Source: JBDKFK01 sp039798745 (lineage in GTDB: Bacteria > Patescibacteriota > Microgenomatia > UBA1406 > GWC2-37-13). Taken from it: DNA of 29,923 nucleotides. The first letter of the stretch is position 1. Every line of letters starts with the position of its first letter. The notes below the pieces were generated by a model. That model made no database searches. It saw only the letters and a program-made list of their open reading frames with translations, and was not told the DNA's origin. The DNA is taken from assembly GCA_039798745.1 (NCBI GenBank), contig JBDKFK010000018.1:1-29923 (forward strand), written 5' to 3'. The translations under genes were made by a program, and so were the position numbers. This document shows positions 14,291 through 22,145 of the stretch, in pieces.

Positions 14291-15283
14291 ATGAACATAC
14301 AGATAATACAAGATACACATAACAAAGCCGAATTCAACGATAAAGCACATCATCCGTTGCAAACATGGGAATGGGGCGAGGCACGTAAACAACTGGGTAC
14401 AGATGTTGTACGCATAGCTGACAACAACAATGTATTTCAGATGACAACACATGCCATACCATATACAAAATATAAGATCGGCTATCTGCCAAGATCAGTA
14501 ATTCCATCAAACGAAGCGTTAGCGTTTATGGCGGACTATGGACGCAAGAATGGACTCATATTTATAAAAATCGAACCATATGTACGTAAAACAGAGGGAA
14601 CAATCGATGACTCCGCTCTCACCCTTATACGTTCTCCCCACGCGCTCTTTCCCGACTGGACACAGATGCTTGATATAACTCCATCGGAGGAAGCTCTTTT
14701 GAAAGCAATGAAACCTAAAACCCGCTATAACATAAAACTCGCGCAAAAAAAAGAAGTTGTTGTTAAAGAAGAATCCACAGACGACGGTTTTGAGGTATTC
14801 TCTAAACTGTACTTCGATACTACAAAACGCCAGCAGTATTTTGGACATACGCCTCGTTATCATAAAACTATATGGGATCATATGAAGCACGGCATATCAC
14901 ATATTGTGACCGCGTATTTTGAGAACGATCCGCTTGCCTCATATGAACTGTTTATGTTCAAAGATACTCTCTATTATCCATATGGAGGATCATCTTCACT
15001 TCATCGCAATCTTATGGGAACAAATCTGCTTATGTGGGAATCAATACTCCTGGGCAAACGTTTAGGCGCTCAAAAATTTGACATGTGGGGTTCATTACCT
15101 CCCGGCTATGATGAACACGCTCCCTGGTCGGGATTTACCAAATTTAAAGAAGGGTATGGCTGTGAGTTTGTAGAGTTTGTAGGAAGCTATGACCTGGTCA
15201 TAAACCAAAATCTTTATAATGTTTATAACACAGTTCATCATCTTCGCTCGGTCTTTCTTAAAATAAAACGCATGTTTATATAA
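14291..15283 (+). CDS. FemAB/FemX-like aminoacyltransferase
   Basis: A 330-residue member of the FemABX family (two GNAT-like halves), which uses aminoacyl-tRNA to add an amino acid to the lipid II peptide at the inner membrane face. Visible: QTWEWGEARKQLG near the N-terminus (24-36), MKPKTRYNIKLAQKK (140-154), LYYPYGGSSSLHRNLMGTNLLMWESI (about 231-256), and FDMWGSLPPGYDEHAPWSGFTKFKEGYG (about 275-302). These fit the one-residue-adding FemX subgroup; the 330-residue length also fits. No Shine-Dalgarno. Family relatives without tRNA use also exist (for example lipid or polysaccharide amino-acid ligases), so the acceptor is not certain. It sits at the end of the glycan cluster. Confidence 0.88.
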   Translation: MNIQIIQDTHNKAEFNDKAHHPLQTWEWGEARKQLGTDVVRIADNNNVFQMTTHAIPYTKYKIGYLPRSVIPSNEALAFMADYGRKNGLIFIKIEPYVRKTEGTIDDSALTLIRSPHALFPDWTQMLDITPSEEALLKAMKPKTRYNIKLAQKKEVVVKEESTDDGFEVFSKLYFDTTKRQQYFGHTPRYHKTIWDHMKHGISHIVTAYFENDPLASYELFMFKDTLYYPYGGSSSLHRNLMGTNLLMWESILLGKRLGAQKFDMWGSLPPGYDEHAPWSGFTKFKEGYGCEFVEFVGSYDLVINQNLYNVYNTVHHLRSVFLKIKRMFI

Positions 15284-15306
15284 ATAAAAACATGTGAGAG
15301 GGGAAA

Positions 15307-15333
15307 GGGGTACTCGGCCAATCCGAATACCCC
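15307..15333. terminator. Hairpin between convergent genes, no U tract
   Basis: GGGGTA-C-TCGG and CCGA-A-TACCCC form a 10-bp stem with one C/A mismatch around a 5-nt loop. It lies between the FemX-like gene and the convergent unknown gene. There is no run of T on either strand, so intrinsic termination is uncertain; it may stop exonucleases or both transcripts. Confidence 0.4.
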
Positions 15334-15344
15334 ACCCATAGGCG

Positions 15345-16031
15345 TTACAGCCCTTTCAGGACGGTGATAAGCGTGTAGTCCAGTATCCAGTCCTCCAGAC
15401 GGTGCCCAGAGTCAGGACTCAGGGTAACCGCGACAATACGGGAACCCGGTACGAGATGAAACTCACGGGAATAGGTATGCCGCGTATCTACAGCCAACCG
15501 TCTTAACACATACGATAATACGATGGTGTGCGCTTCCCGTGCCTGATAGTCAAGACCACGGGAGAGCATCTTTCCCACTTCTATTTCGCTGACTCTGCGA
15601 AATGAGGCAGTTGCGTTGGTCAGCCATGTGGGGTGAAGATAGGTACACAACCGTATAACATACAGCGTCTCAACGCGGCACTTATACTCATCGGCCAGAG
15701 CCAGTATGCTCATTTCACGCTGCTGGATGCCTGTGTTAGCTATATCATGAGTCGTTAATATCGGTATGAGTATACCGATAAGCTCTTCAAAGTCGCGACT
15801 CCAACCAGAGGGAAACCGCGACAACGAACTTCCATAACGCTCAAAGCCAGCGTAGATTTGGTTGACAACATCCATCATGCGGCGGCGAATGTTAGACAGG
15901 CCCTGCTCGTACAAATTAGGTGTCACGGCGATCTCGTACGCAGCGTTGAAGATGCGGGTAAAAATGCCCTGACGCGTTAACTCCAGCACAGTGCCTTCGT
16001 CTGTCTTAATTGTTACTCGTTTCGCGTTCAT
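15345..16031 (-). CDS. Unknown soluble helical protein
   Basis: The 228-residue product is not recognised. It is mostly helical, without signal peptide or membrane segment. N-terminal KRVTIKTDEGTVLELTRQGI suggests a short beta hairpin; an Arg-rich stretch SNIRRRMMDVVNQIY and a C-terminal strand region SRIVAVTLSPDSGHRLEDW follow. The start ATG at 16031 has AAAGGAG about 8 nt upstream. It overlaps the upstream membrane-protein gene by 26 nt, so the two are translated together. GC content is above the neighbouring genes (one hand-counted line is 53%). No partner or pathway can be named. Confidence 0.7.
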   Translation of the reverse strand: MNAKRVTIKTDEGTVLELTRQGIFTRIFNAAYEIAVTPNLYEQGLSNIRRRMMDVVNQIYAGFERYGSSLSRFPSGWSRDFEELIGILIPILTTHDIANTGIQQREMSILALADEYKCRVETLYVIRLCTYLHPTWLTNATASFRRVSEIEVGKMLSRGLDYQAREAHTIVLSYVLRRLAVDTRHTYSREFHLVPGSRIVAVTLSPDSGHRLEDWILDYTLITVLKGL

Positions 16032-16317
16032 GCGCAGACTCCTTTCCCCTATTGATGGGCGAAGATACCGGCTGACGTAAATATATTACCAGGAGAATGA
16101 CGCCGATACCTCCGATGACAAGCGTATCAAGACCGTGTGTCCTGCCCGCAGATTGTTCCTGCATCAACCCTAGTGTGCTTACACCAGTCATAAAGAAACT
16201 GATGAGCTGACTGTGGGTAAGAGATCGTCGGCGAAGCAGACAGTCAACTATGGTGCCGCTCACGATCAGCAAAGCTATACAGATCGCAGCCGGAGCCATA
16301 CGTATCAGAATAAGCAT
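16006..16317 (-). CDS. Small two-helix membrane protein of unknown function
   Basis: The 103-residue product has two hydrophobic segments, about 8-27 (APAAICIALLIVSGTIVDCL) and 65-82 (LDTLVIGGIGVILLVIYL), joined by a polar loop, and a charged tail. It may be holin-like in shape, but no lysis genes are near. The start ATG at 16317 has AGGAGG (16327-16332) 9 nt upstream. It is the first gene of the two-gene unit and has a leader of about 142 nt. Its 3' end overlaps the soluble partner by 26 nt. Confidence 0.65.
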   Translation of the reverse strand: MLILIRMAPAAICIALLIVSGTIVDCLLRRRSLTHSQLISFFMTGVSTLGLMQEQSAGRTHGLDTLVIGGIGVILLVIYLRQPVSSPINRGKESAHERETSNN

Positions 16318-16459
16318 TGATCGTTACCTCCTTCATACATGCACGAAAGAACAGACTGCCTTGAGGGAAGGCCTAGGAGGGGTCCATACTCTCACATGTT
16401 GTCAAAGTATTTTCCTATGGGGACTATTATTATGCTCTAAATAATAGTTACAGGAAGAA
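16318..16459 (-). promoter_or_regulatory. Long leader with a hexamer complementary to its own ribosome site
   Basis: The predicted transcript carries CCTCCT (16375-16380), which can pair exactly with the AGGAGG ribosome site (16327-16332). Between them is a small hairpin GCCTT/AAGGC with a 5-nt loop (16358-16372). Masking and release of the ribosome site is possible. No known riboswitch or T-box is recognised. Confidence 0.35.
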
Positions 16460-16465
16460 GAATCA

Positions 16466-16474
16466 ATTATAGCA
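16466..16474 (-). promoter_or_regulatory. Perfect extended -10 for the unknown two-gene unit
   Basis: On the minus strand this reads TGCTATAAT, just after the lon terminator. Initiation near 16459 gives the 142-nt leader of the 16317 gene. No -35 match at 17 nt. Confidence 0.55.
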
Positions 16475-16478
16475 CACA

Positions 16479-16515
16479 AAAAAAGGCTATCATCAATAAG
16501 GTGATAGCCTTTTTT
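16479..16515 (-). terminator. Intrinsic terminator of lon, bidirectional in form
   Basis: AAAAAAGGCTATCA and TGATAGCCTTTTTT are exact reverse complements around a 9-nt loop. Read in the lon direction the stem GGCTATCA is followed by seven U; read the other way by six. It lies 13 nt after the lon stop. Confidence 0.9.
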
Positions 16516-16527
16516 CTCAACGGGTAA

Positions 16528-18984
16528 TCAGTTCATGTTCTCATTGTCATTATCATTGTCATCCTCTATGGAATCAGCGTGTTTTCTGGCAAAACTCAGC
16601 TGAGATTTCTTCTCAGGAAAGGCCAGCGCTACTTTCAGAACATCATCCATATGGTGCACAGGGACAAAATGGAGATCTTTGAGTACATTATTTGGAATGT
16701 CCTCCAGGTCTTTTTTATTATCCTTTGGCATGATAATGGTTTTTATCTGTGCTCTATGAGCCGCGATTACTTTTTCTTTTATCCCGCCGATTTCCAGAGC
16801 TCTTCCGCGCAAGGTGACTTCGCCAGTCATAGCTACATCGCGTCTTACCGGTATTTTAGTCAGAGCCGATACCATAGCAGTGGTGATAGCTAATCCTGCC
16901 GATGGTCCGTCTTTTGGAACAGCACCCTCTGGTACATGGACATGGATATCGATGTTATTAAAGAAATTCTTATTCAGGCCAAACATATCCCATCGTGCTC
17001 TAATATATGACAGTGCTGCCTGACATGACTCTTTCATAACATCTCCAAGCTGTCCGGTAAGAGTAAGATGGCCTTTGCCCGGCATGATGGCAACCTCTAT
17101 AAAGAGTATACCTCCGCCGACCTGCGTCCAGAACAGTCCTGTTGAGATTCCGACTGTATCTTTCTCTTCAATCATCTGAGCCGAGAATTTGTAGGGGCCA
17201 AGATATGTATGAAGTTCGGTCATACCGACTGTTTTTGACTTCACCTTCTTTTCTATTATTTCCCGCGCTACTTTACGACATATGGTGGCAATCTGACGTT
17301 CAAGTTCACGTACGCCTGCCTCCCGGGTATATCTTCTGATAATAGACTTAAGTGCGTTGTCGGTAATCTTGATCTCATTTTTACTCAGTCCATGTGTCTC
17401 GACCTGTTTTTCAACCAGATATTCTTTGGCGATGTTAAACTTTTCTTCCTCTGTATACCCTGGGAAATGTATTACCTCAAGACGGTCAAGTAACGCGTCC
17501 GGGATAGTATCCAGAATGTTAGCCGTGGTTATAAAGAATACATCTGACAGATCGAAAGGTGCTTCAAGATAGTTATCGGAGAATGAATGATTCTGCTCCG
17601 GATCCAAGGCTTCAAGAAGAGCGGCTGATGGATCTCCACGATAATCACGACCAATCTTATCTATCTCGTCAAGCATCATGACAGGATTCTTTGTTCCTGC
17701 CTGTTTTACACCTTGAATCATTCTTCCCGGCATGGCTCCCACATAGGTACGTCGATGACCGCGTATTTCAGCTTCATCGCGTATGCCGCCAAGCGAAATT
17801 TTTACAAACTTTCGACCAAGGGCTCGGGCGATTGATTTACCAAGCGAGGTCTTACCCACACCTGGAGGTCCGACGAAACAAAGAATGGTAGGAAGTCTGT
17901 CCTTCATTTCTTTTTTCTTCTCAGCACCATTTACTTTTTCTTTTAATTTCTTCATCTCCAGTACTGCGAGGAATTCAAGGATACGTTCTTTAATTTTCTT
18001 CAGACCGAAGTGATCTTCGTTTAGTATTTTTTCAGCACCCTTAATCTCAACCATACTTTTTGAGGCAACAGACCAGGGAAGCTCTACAAGCCAGTCTAAG
18101 TATGTACGGATATAAGAAGCTTCGGGATTAAACTGAGACATCTGTGAAAGACGCTTCAGTTCTTTGACTGCCTTTTCCTCTACTTCCTTCGGCATCTTTG
18201 CCTTCTTTATTTTCATCTTATACTCATCGATTTCAGCATTTTCACTTTTGTTACCCAGCTCCTCTTCAATGGTTTTCATCTTCTCACGAAGAAATGTTTC
18301 ACGCATTCCCCGTTCAAACTTCTGCTGGGTTTTGGCAGAAATATTCTGCTCTATCTCGAGTATTTTGATCTCTCTGTTGGTATACTCTACCTCCAGCTTC
18401 AGTCTTTTTTTGAGATCATTCTCTTCGAGCAGTTCCTGACGCTCTTCGCTCTTAAGATCAAGTACCATTGCTACCTGATACGAAAAATCCTGAGGTGTTG
18501 TAATATTCAGGATATTCATGAGAAAGACAAAATCTATTGTCTTACCCAGATTTATAGCGCGCTTTATCTGCGTTGCTATATGTTTAACCATTGCCTGAAC
18601 CTCTTCGTCATCGAGAGGTTCTTCGACTATCGGCGAAATTTTTGCTTCAAGGTAAGGTGTCTCTTTTGTATATTCATCGAGCATTACCTTTTGCTTACCC
18701 CGGGCAAGCGCTGTAATTTCGCCCTTCTCGCCAACGACTGTTTTTTCAACAGTCACAAGAACACCGACATCATACAGGTCGGTTGGTTGTGGGTCGTCGA
18801 GAGAAGAGTTTCTCTGCATAACCAGAACGAGGGTTTTATCAGTTTTGAGGGCCTGGTTTATTGCCTCAATACTTTTCTGCCGTCCAAAGACTAATACGTT
18901 CTCGGTATTAGGAAAGACTATCCCATCGCGGACTGCTACGACAGGATATTTGGTTTGTTCTGAGGATCCAATTATAAATGCCAT
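16528..18984 (-). CDS. lon: ATP-dependent protease Lon (LonA)
   Basis: An 818-residue cytoplasmic AAA+ serine protease that removes misfolded and regulatory proteins as a hexamer. N-terminal substrate domain YPVVAVRDGIVFP (13-25) and coiled coil up to about 270; Walker A GPPGVGKT (372-379); Walker B VMMLDEID (435-442); catalytic Ser695 in KDGPSAGLAI and Lys736 in GGIKEK. Ends in a short acidic Asp/Asn tail (DDNDNDNEN) encoded by a small repeat. The start is the ATG at 18984: the frame is open to a TTG at 19023, but that TTG is the first three bases of the TTGACA promoter box. The message has only about 3 nt before the ATG. Single-gene unit with its own terminator. Confidence 0.97.
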   Translation of the reverse strand: MAFIIGSSEQTKYPVVAVRDGIVFPNTENVLVFGRQKSIEAINQALKTDKTLVLVMQRNSSLDDPQPTDLYDVGVLVTVEKTVVGEKGEITALARGKQKVMLDEYTKETPYLEAKISPIVEEPLDDEEVQAMVKHIATQIKRAINLGKTIDFVFLMNILNITTPQDFSYQVAMVLDLKSEERQELLEENDLKKRLKLEVEYTNREIKILEIEQNISAKTQQKFERGMRETFLREKMKTIEEELGNKSENAEIDEYKMKIKKAKMPKEVEEKAVKELKRLSQMSQFNPEASYIRTYLDWLVELPWSVASKSMVEIKGAEKILNEDHFGLKKIKERILEFLAVLEMKKLKEKVNGAEKKKEMKDRLPTILCFVGPPGVGKTSLGKSIARALGRKFVKISLGGIRDEAEIRGHRRTYVGAMPGRMIQGVKQAGTKNPVMMLDEIDKIGRDYRGDPSAALLEALDPEQNHSFSDNYLEAPFDLSDVFFITTANILDTIPDALLDRLEVIHFPGYTEEEKFNIAKEYLVEKQVETHGLSKNEIKITDNALKSIIRRYTREAGVRELERQIATICRKVAREIIEKKVKSKTVGMTELHTYLGPYKFSAQMIEEKDTVGISTGLFWTQVGGGILFIEVAIMPGKGHLTLTGQLGDVMKESCQAALSYIRARWDMFGLNKNFFNNIDIHVHVPEGAVPKDGPSAGLAITTAMVSALTKIPVRRDVAMTGEVTLRGRALEIGGIKEKVIAAHRAQIKTIIMPKDNKKDLEDIPNNVLKDLHFVPVHHMDDVLKVALAFPEKKSQLSFARKHADSIEDDNDNDNENMN

Positions 18985-18994
18985 AGTAATTAGC

Positions 18995-19023
18995 AGTATA
19001 TCAGAATTACTGCTAACTGTCAA
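18995..19023 (-). promoter_or_regulatory. Near-consensus sigma70 promoter of lon
   Basis: On the minus strand: TTGACA (19018-19023), 17-nt spacer ending in TGA, then TATACT (18995-19000). The -10 ends 10 nt before the lon ATG, so the 5' leader is about 3 nt. This is the best promoter in the window. Confidence 0.85.
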
Positions 19024-19076
19024 ACGAATTATGGATTAAATTGACCCAATTGTCTGAAGGAATACTATTGTATAAA

Positions 19077-19100
19077 TTTGTTGATTTATAATCAAACAAA
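19077..19100 (-). terminator. AT-rich hairpin spanning the korB stop codon
   Basis: TTTGTTTGATT and AATCAACAAA pair with one bulged T around a 3-nt loop, and the TGA stop lies in the left arm. Only TTTATA follows, so it is a weak terminator at best. Confidence 0.35.
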
Positions 19101-19946
19101 GTCATCTATCAACAGTCCAAAGTCTCTAAACGCGGGGCGTTCTCGTAGCGATGAATCCTGGGGTAAATGAGCAATCTGTTCATGGTATGCGGGGCGATCA
19201 GACTGATACAATATGCCTATCGGATATTTTTCTTCATTAAACTCCTGAGTTTTCTCCAGAGCTAGCTTGTAGTTGGTGCGATCGTATGAATGATCGAGTG
19301 TATAAATACGTTGCATGTAGTACTGATAGGTATTAACTTTATTAAAAGTAACACACGGTTGGAGAACATTAACGAGCGAAAAGCCTTTGTGATGTATCGC
19401 TTTTTTAATGAGCTCAATGAGCGCGGTAACATCGCCTGCAAAACCCTGAGCTACAAAACTGGCACCCTGCGTGAGAGCTAATGCCAGCGGATTAAGTGAC
19501 ACTTCTATCATGCCTTGGGGCGTAGATTTTGATTTATACCCTTTTTGCGCGTCCGGTGCCACCTGGCCTGTCGTTAGTCCATATACACTGTTATCGTGAG
19601 CTATTAAGGTAATATCGTGGTTGCCTCTGCTCGCGTGAAGAAAATGATTGCCCCCTTCGCCGTACAATCCACCATCGCCTCCGATTACGACAACAGGCAT
19701 CTTATGATGAGCTAACTTCATCCCGACAGCAGTCGGAACAGACCGCCCGTGTAACCCGTGTATAGCATAGGCATTTAACACATCATTCATGTTCCCGGAA
19801 CATCCGATATCAAAAACGACACCCACAGATGAAGGATCCATCCCCATTTGTACAAATGCTGATTTTATCGCGACTCCGATACCCCAGTCACCGCAGCCCG
19901 GGCACCATGTACCTGTATAACCTGAGAAGTCCTTTTGTGTTGCCAT
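19092..19946 (-). CDS. korB: 2-oxoacid:ferredoxin oxidoreductase, beta subunit
   Basis: The 284-residue thiamine-diphosphate and Fe-S subunit of a 2-oxoglutarate-type oxidoreductase. It oxidises a 2-oxoacid with CoA to acyl-CoA and CO2 and passes electrons to ferredoxin. Visible: cluster ligands Cys15 and Cys18 (WCPGCGDWG), Cys49 (DIGCSGN) and Cys198 (QPCVTF); TPP/Mg motif GGDGGLYGEGGNHF (89-102) with DNSVYGLTTGQ (118-128). It lies 17 nt after korA and has no Shine-Dalgarno. 2-oxoglutarate is the usual substrate of this subgroup; pyruvate or a branched-chain 2-oxoacid cannot be excluded. Confidence 0.93.
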   Translation of the reverse strand: MATQKDFSGYTGTWCPGCGDWGIGVAIKSAFVQMGMDPSSVGVVFDIGCSGNMNDVLNAYAIHGLHGRSVPTAVGMKLAHHKMPVVVIGGDGGLYGEGGNHFLHASRGNHDITLIAHDNSVYGLTTGQVAPDAQKGYKSKSTPQGMIEVSLNPLALALTQGASFVAQGFAGDVTALIELIKKAIHHKGFSLVNVLQPCVTFNKVNTYQYYMQRIYTLDHSYDRTNYKLALEKTQEFNEEKYPIGILYQSDRPAYHEQIAHLPQDSSLRERPAFRDFGLLIDDFV

Positions 19947-19963
19947 ATAATGCGATTAAATTA

Positions 19964-21685
19964 TTATGTATTAACTTTTGCTACAATTTCTTCCTTATAT
20001 ATTGGTCTGCCATCGTACTTCAGCAGAGATTCTTTTATCATAATCCCCGTTTCCATTGTCAGTAATTTGCCGAACTGCCCATGAGCATTATTTTCTATCA
20101 GAATATAGCGTTTATCCTTTGACAGGATATCTTTTACAATACTCGTATTCATGGGATAAATGTGGGTGAAATGTATATATGCTGTTTTCTTGCCCTGAGC
20201 GTCAAGCATTTTTTGCGCCTCAATAATGGGCCCTTTATTGCCGCCCCACGATACAAAAACAGCGTCAGCTGTCTCAATATCTCCATATACCCGCGGCGCT
20301 TTGAAATGAGAATCAAGATATGTCTGCCATTTGCGACTTCTTTTATCAACCTGCTCTATGCGGGGCGCGGCTTCTTCAGTAGTATGGCCGTCTTCAACAT
20401 GCTCATACGAATTGACCTGATAAAATGCTCCGGGAGCTCCTGGCAGCAGGCGCTCTGAGATTCCGTCGTCTGTAATCTTATATCTCAGGTATTTACCTTC
20501 ACCTGGGGCATTCACCAGTTTGCCTCTGTTGGGATGATAGTTTGCAAATAAGTTGCTTATGTCTTCTTTGTTTACACTTTTATGCGACTCGCTCAAAAAT
20601 TTGTCCGACATTACGATAACTGGCATCTGATATATATCGGCAAGATCAAACGCCTTAAGAGTAAGCTCAAACATTTCATGGATATCACCTGGAGCAAGCA
20701 CTATCTTGGGAAACTCTCCATGTCCCGCGTTGACCGCGAATAACAGGTCGCCCTGTTCTGTCCATGTAGGCATTCCGGTAGCCGGACCGGGACGTTGTGA
20801 AAGGAATACAACAACAGATATCTCAGCGACACCGGCAAACGAGATACCTTCTACCATGAGCGCGAATCCGCCGCCTGAGGTTCCGGTAGCACTTCGTACA
20901 CCCGCGAATGAAGCGCCGAGTACTGTGTTCATGACAGCAATCTCATCCTCGGCGTGACGTACAACCATTTTGGATTTATCCTGCCAACCTGCCAATGATG
21001 TAAGTACAGTCGAGCTTGGTGTCATAGGATAGGCAGCATAAAACCGGCAGTCCGCGACTACCGCAGCCAGTGAGAACGCGTCGTTACCCGTTAATATCAT
21101 CTTCGATTTTTCCTGTTTACGGGTAAGTACAGGTTTTATATGCTCACTATAATGTTCTTTAATATAATTAAAACCAAGGTCGGTTAACTTCTTATTAAAA
21201 GCTATTACTTCTTCACCTTTACGCTTAAACTCTTTTTCAATAATTTCATAAAATATAGCAATATCACCGCTGAGCAATGCCAAAGATGCGCCAAGGGCAA
21301 TTGTATTAACCATTATCTGCATAACATGATGCTCTTTTTTCATGCTGGCGAATGGTATATGCAGCTTAACAAATCCTGTTTCTTCGATAGTAAATTCATC
21401 AGCATCATACACTACAATACTTTTATCCGTGAGTCTGTGCTTATGATGCGTGTATGTATCTTTATTCAGACAGACCAGCAGATCAATGTCTTGCTTCTGA
21501 GCGTATACTTCCTGAGATGATATCATGACTTCGTACGTATTATGCCCTCCGCGAATAAGTGAAGGGTACTCATTATAGTCAAAAACATGATAGCCGCTCC
21601 GGATGGCTACTTTACCAAAGGAAAGGCCAGTGGTCATAATCCCGAAGCCTGCTTCTCCGCCTATTTTCCAAAGAAATAAATCCAT
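19964..21685 (-). CDS. korA: 2-oxoacid:ferredoxin oxidoreductase, fused gamma-alpha subunit
   Basis: A 573-residue fusion. Residues 1-190 are the gamma domain (GGEAGFGI at 9-16; YPSLIRGGHN at 40-49); about 195-570 is the alpha (pyrimidine-binding) domain with TGNDAFSLAAVVADCRFYAAYPMTPSSTV, GVRSATGTSGGGFALM and a C-terminal HIYPMNTSIVKDIL region. It works with KorB; no delta (ferredoxin-like) subunit is present, and the ferredoxin gene just upstream may carry its electrons. The ATG at 21685 follows TGGTATATT by 6 nt, so korAB has its own leaderless promoter even though it sits 29 nt behind the zinc-ribbon gene. Confidence 0.93.
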   Translation of the reverse strand: MDLFLWKIGGEAGFGIMTTGLSFGKVAIRSGYHVFDYNEYPSLIRGGHNTYEVMISSQEVYAQKQDIDLLVCLNKDTYTHHKHRLTDKSIVVYDADEFTIEETGFVKLHIPFASMKKEHHVMQIMVNTIALGASLALLSGDIAIFYEIIEKEFKRKGEEVIAFNKKLTDLGFNYIKEHYSEHIKPVLTRKQEKSKMILTGNDAFSLAAVVADCRFYAAYPMTPSSTVLTSLAGWQDKSKMVVRHAEDEIAVMNTVLGASFAGVRSATGTSGGGFALMVEGISFAGVAEISVVVFLSQRPGPATGMPTWTEQGDLLFAVNAGHGEFPKIVLAPGDIHEMFELTLKAFDLADIYQMPVIVMSDKFLSESHKSVNKEDISNLFANYHPNRGKLVNAPGEGKYLRYKITDDGISERLLPGAPGAFYQVNSYEHVEDGHTTEEAAPRIEQVDKRSRKWQTYLDSHFKAPRVYGDIETADAVFVSWGGNKGPIIEAQKMLDAQGKKTAYIHFTHIYPMNTSIVKDILSKDKRYILIENNAHGQFGKLLTMETGIMIKESLLKYDGRPIYKEEIVAKVNT

Positions 21686-21691
21686 ATATTT

Positions 21692-21700
21692 AATATACCA
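21692..21700 (-). promoter_or_regulatory. Extended -10 promoter of korAB
   Basis: On the minus strand this reads TGGTATATT, ending 6 nt before the korA ATG. No -35 match and no Shine-Dalgarno. Predicts leaderless korA mRNA. Confidence 0.55.
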
Positions 21701-21714
21701 TGAAATACCTAATT

Positions 21715-21900
21715 TTAGTCATAGCAACAAGGATCCTTATATCCGCAGTTTGCGCATATTGAATCCCGTCCTCCCGGCATACCGGCAAGTGTGATCAATC
21801 CACACGAAGGACACGGCCTTATATTGTCACGTGGATTCACAAGAAATTCACACACAGGTTTTTTATCATTATCGGGGAAAGACTTTTTCACCTTTTTCAT
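21715..21900 (-). CDS. Small Cys-rich zinc-ribbon-like protein
   Basis: A 61-residue protein with seven cysteines: Cys17, the pair Cys30-x2-Cys33 (CPSC), the pair Cys49-x2-Cys52 (CANC) and Cys58-Cys59. The two CxxC knuckles, with Gly after each, form a typical zinc ribbon; binding of an Fe-S cluster is the alternative given the context. The N-terminus is Lys-rich. It overlaps the end of the ferredoxin gene by 32 nt in another frame and is followed by korA. Function unknown; metal delivery or a redox accessory role would suit its place between ferredoxin and korAB. Confidence 0.65.
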   Translation of the reverse strand: MKKVKKSFPDNDKKPVCEFLVNPRDNIRPCPSCGLITLAGMPGGRDSICANCGYKDPCCYD

Positions 21901-22144
21901 TTGTAATTATTATAGCTGCTACCGGACAACCGCGAGCTGCATCAATAATAATGTCATCCAGATCTTCTTCAACTGTGTTTATTATCACAGCCTTTGCTTC
22001 TGAGTCCATAACAAATGTTTTCGGCGCAATTGCCACACATGTAGCAGCCCCGATACATAAGTCCCGGTCAACGACAACCGTAAGATTACGTACCGTAACA
22101 GGACCGGATGGCCTGGCAGGATCCTTCAATGTATATTCGTCCAT
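21869..22144 (-). CDS. Small ferredoxin with a three-cysteine cluster motif
   Basis: A 91-residue ferredoxin. Cys30-x5-Cys36 (CIGAATC) and Cys73-Pro (ARGCPVAAI) are the ligands; the position of the usual second cysteine is Ala33, so the cluster is [3Fe-4S], or [4Fe-4S] with an outside ligand. The start is the ATG at 22144, one base after the sufU stop (TAA-T-ATG); a TTG at 22156 would lie inside sufU. It is the last certain member of the suf run and the likely electron acceptor of KorAB downstream, though that pairing is inference. Confidence 0.85.
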   Translation of the reverse strand: MDEYTLKDPARPSGPVTVRNLTVVVDRDLCIGAATCVAIAPKTFVMDSEAKAVIINTVEEDLDDIIIDAARGCPVAAIIITNEKGEKVFPR

Positions 22145-22145
22145 A

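Noticed and set aside
16006..16317. Holin
   Set aside because: Size and two helices fit, but there is no endolysin or phage context and many small membrane proteins look alike.
18985..19023. N-terminal extension of Lon to a TTG at 19023
   Set aside because: The TTG is part of a TTGACA-N17-TATACT promoter, and the Lon fold begins after the ATG at 18984.
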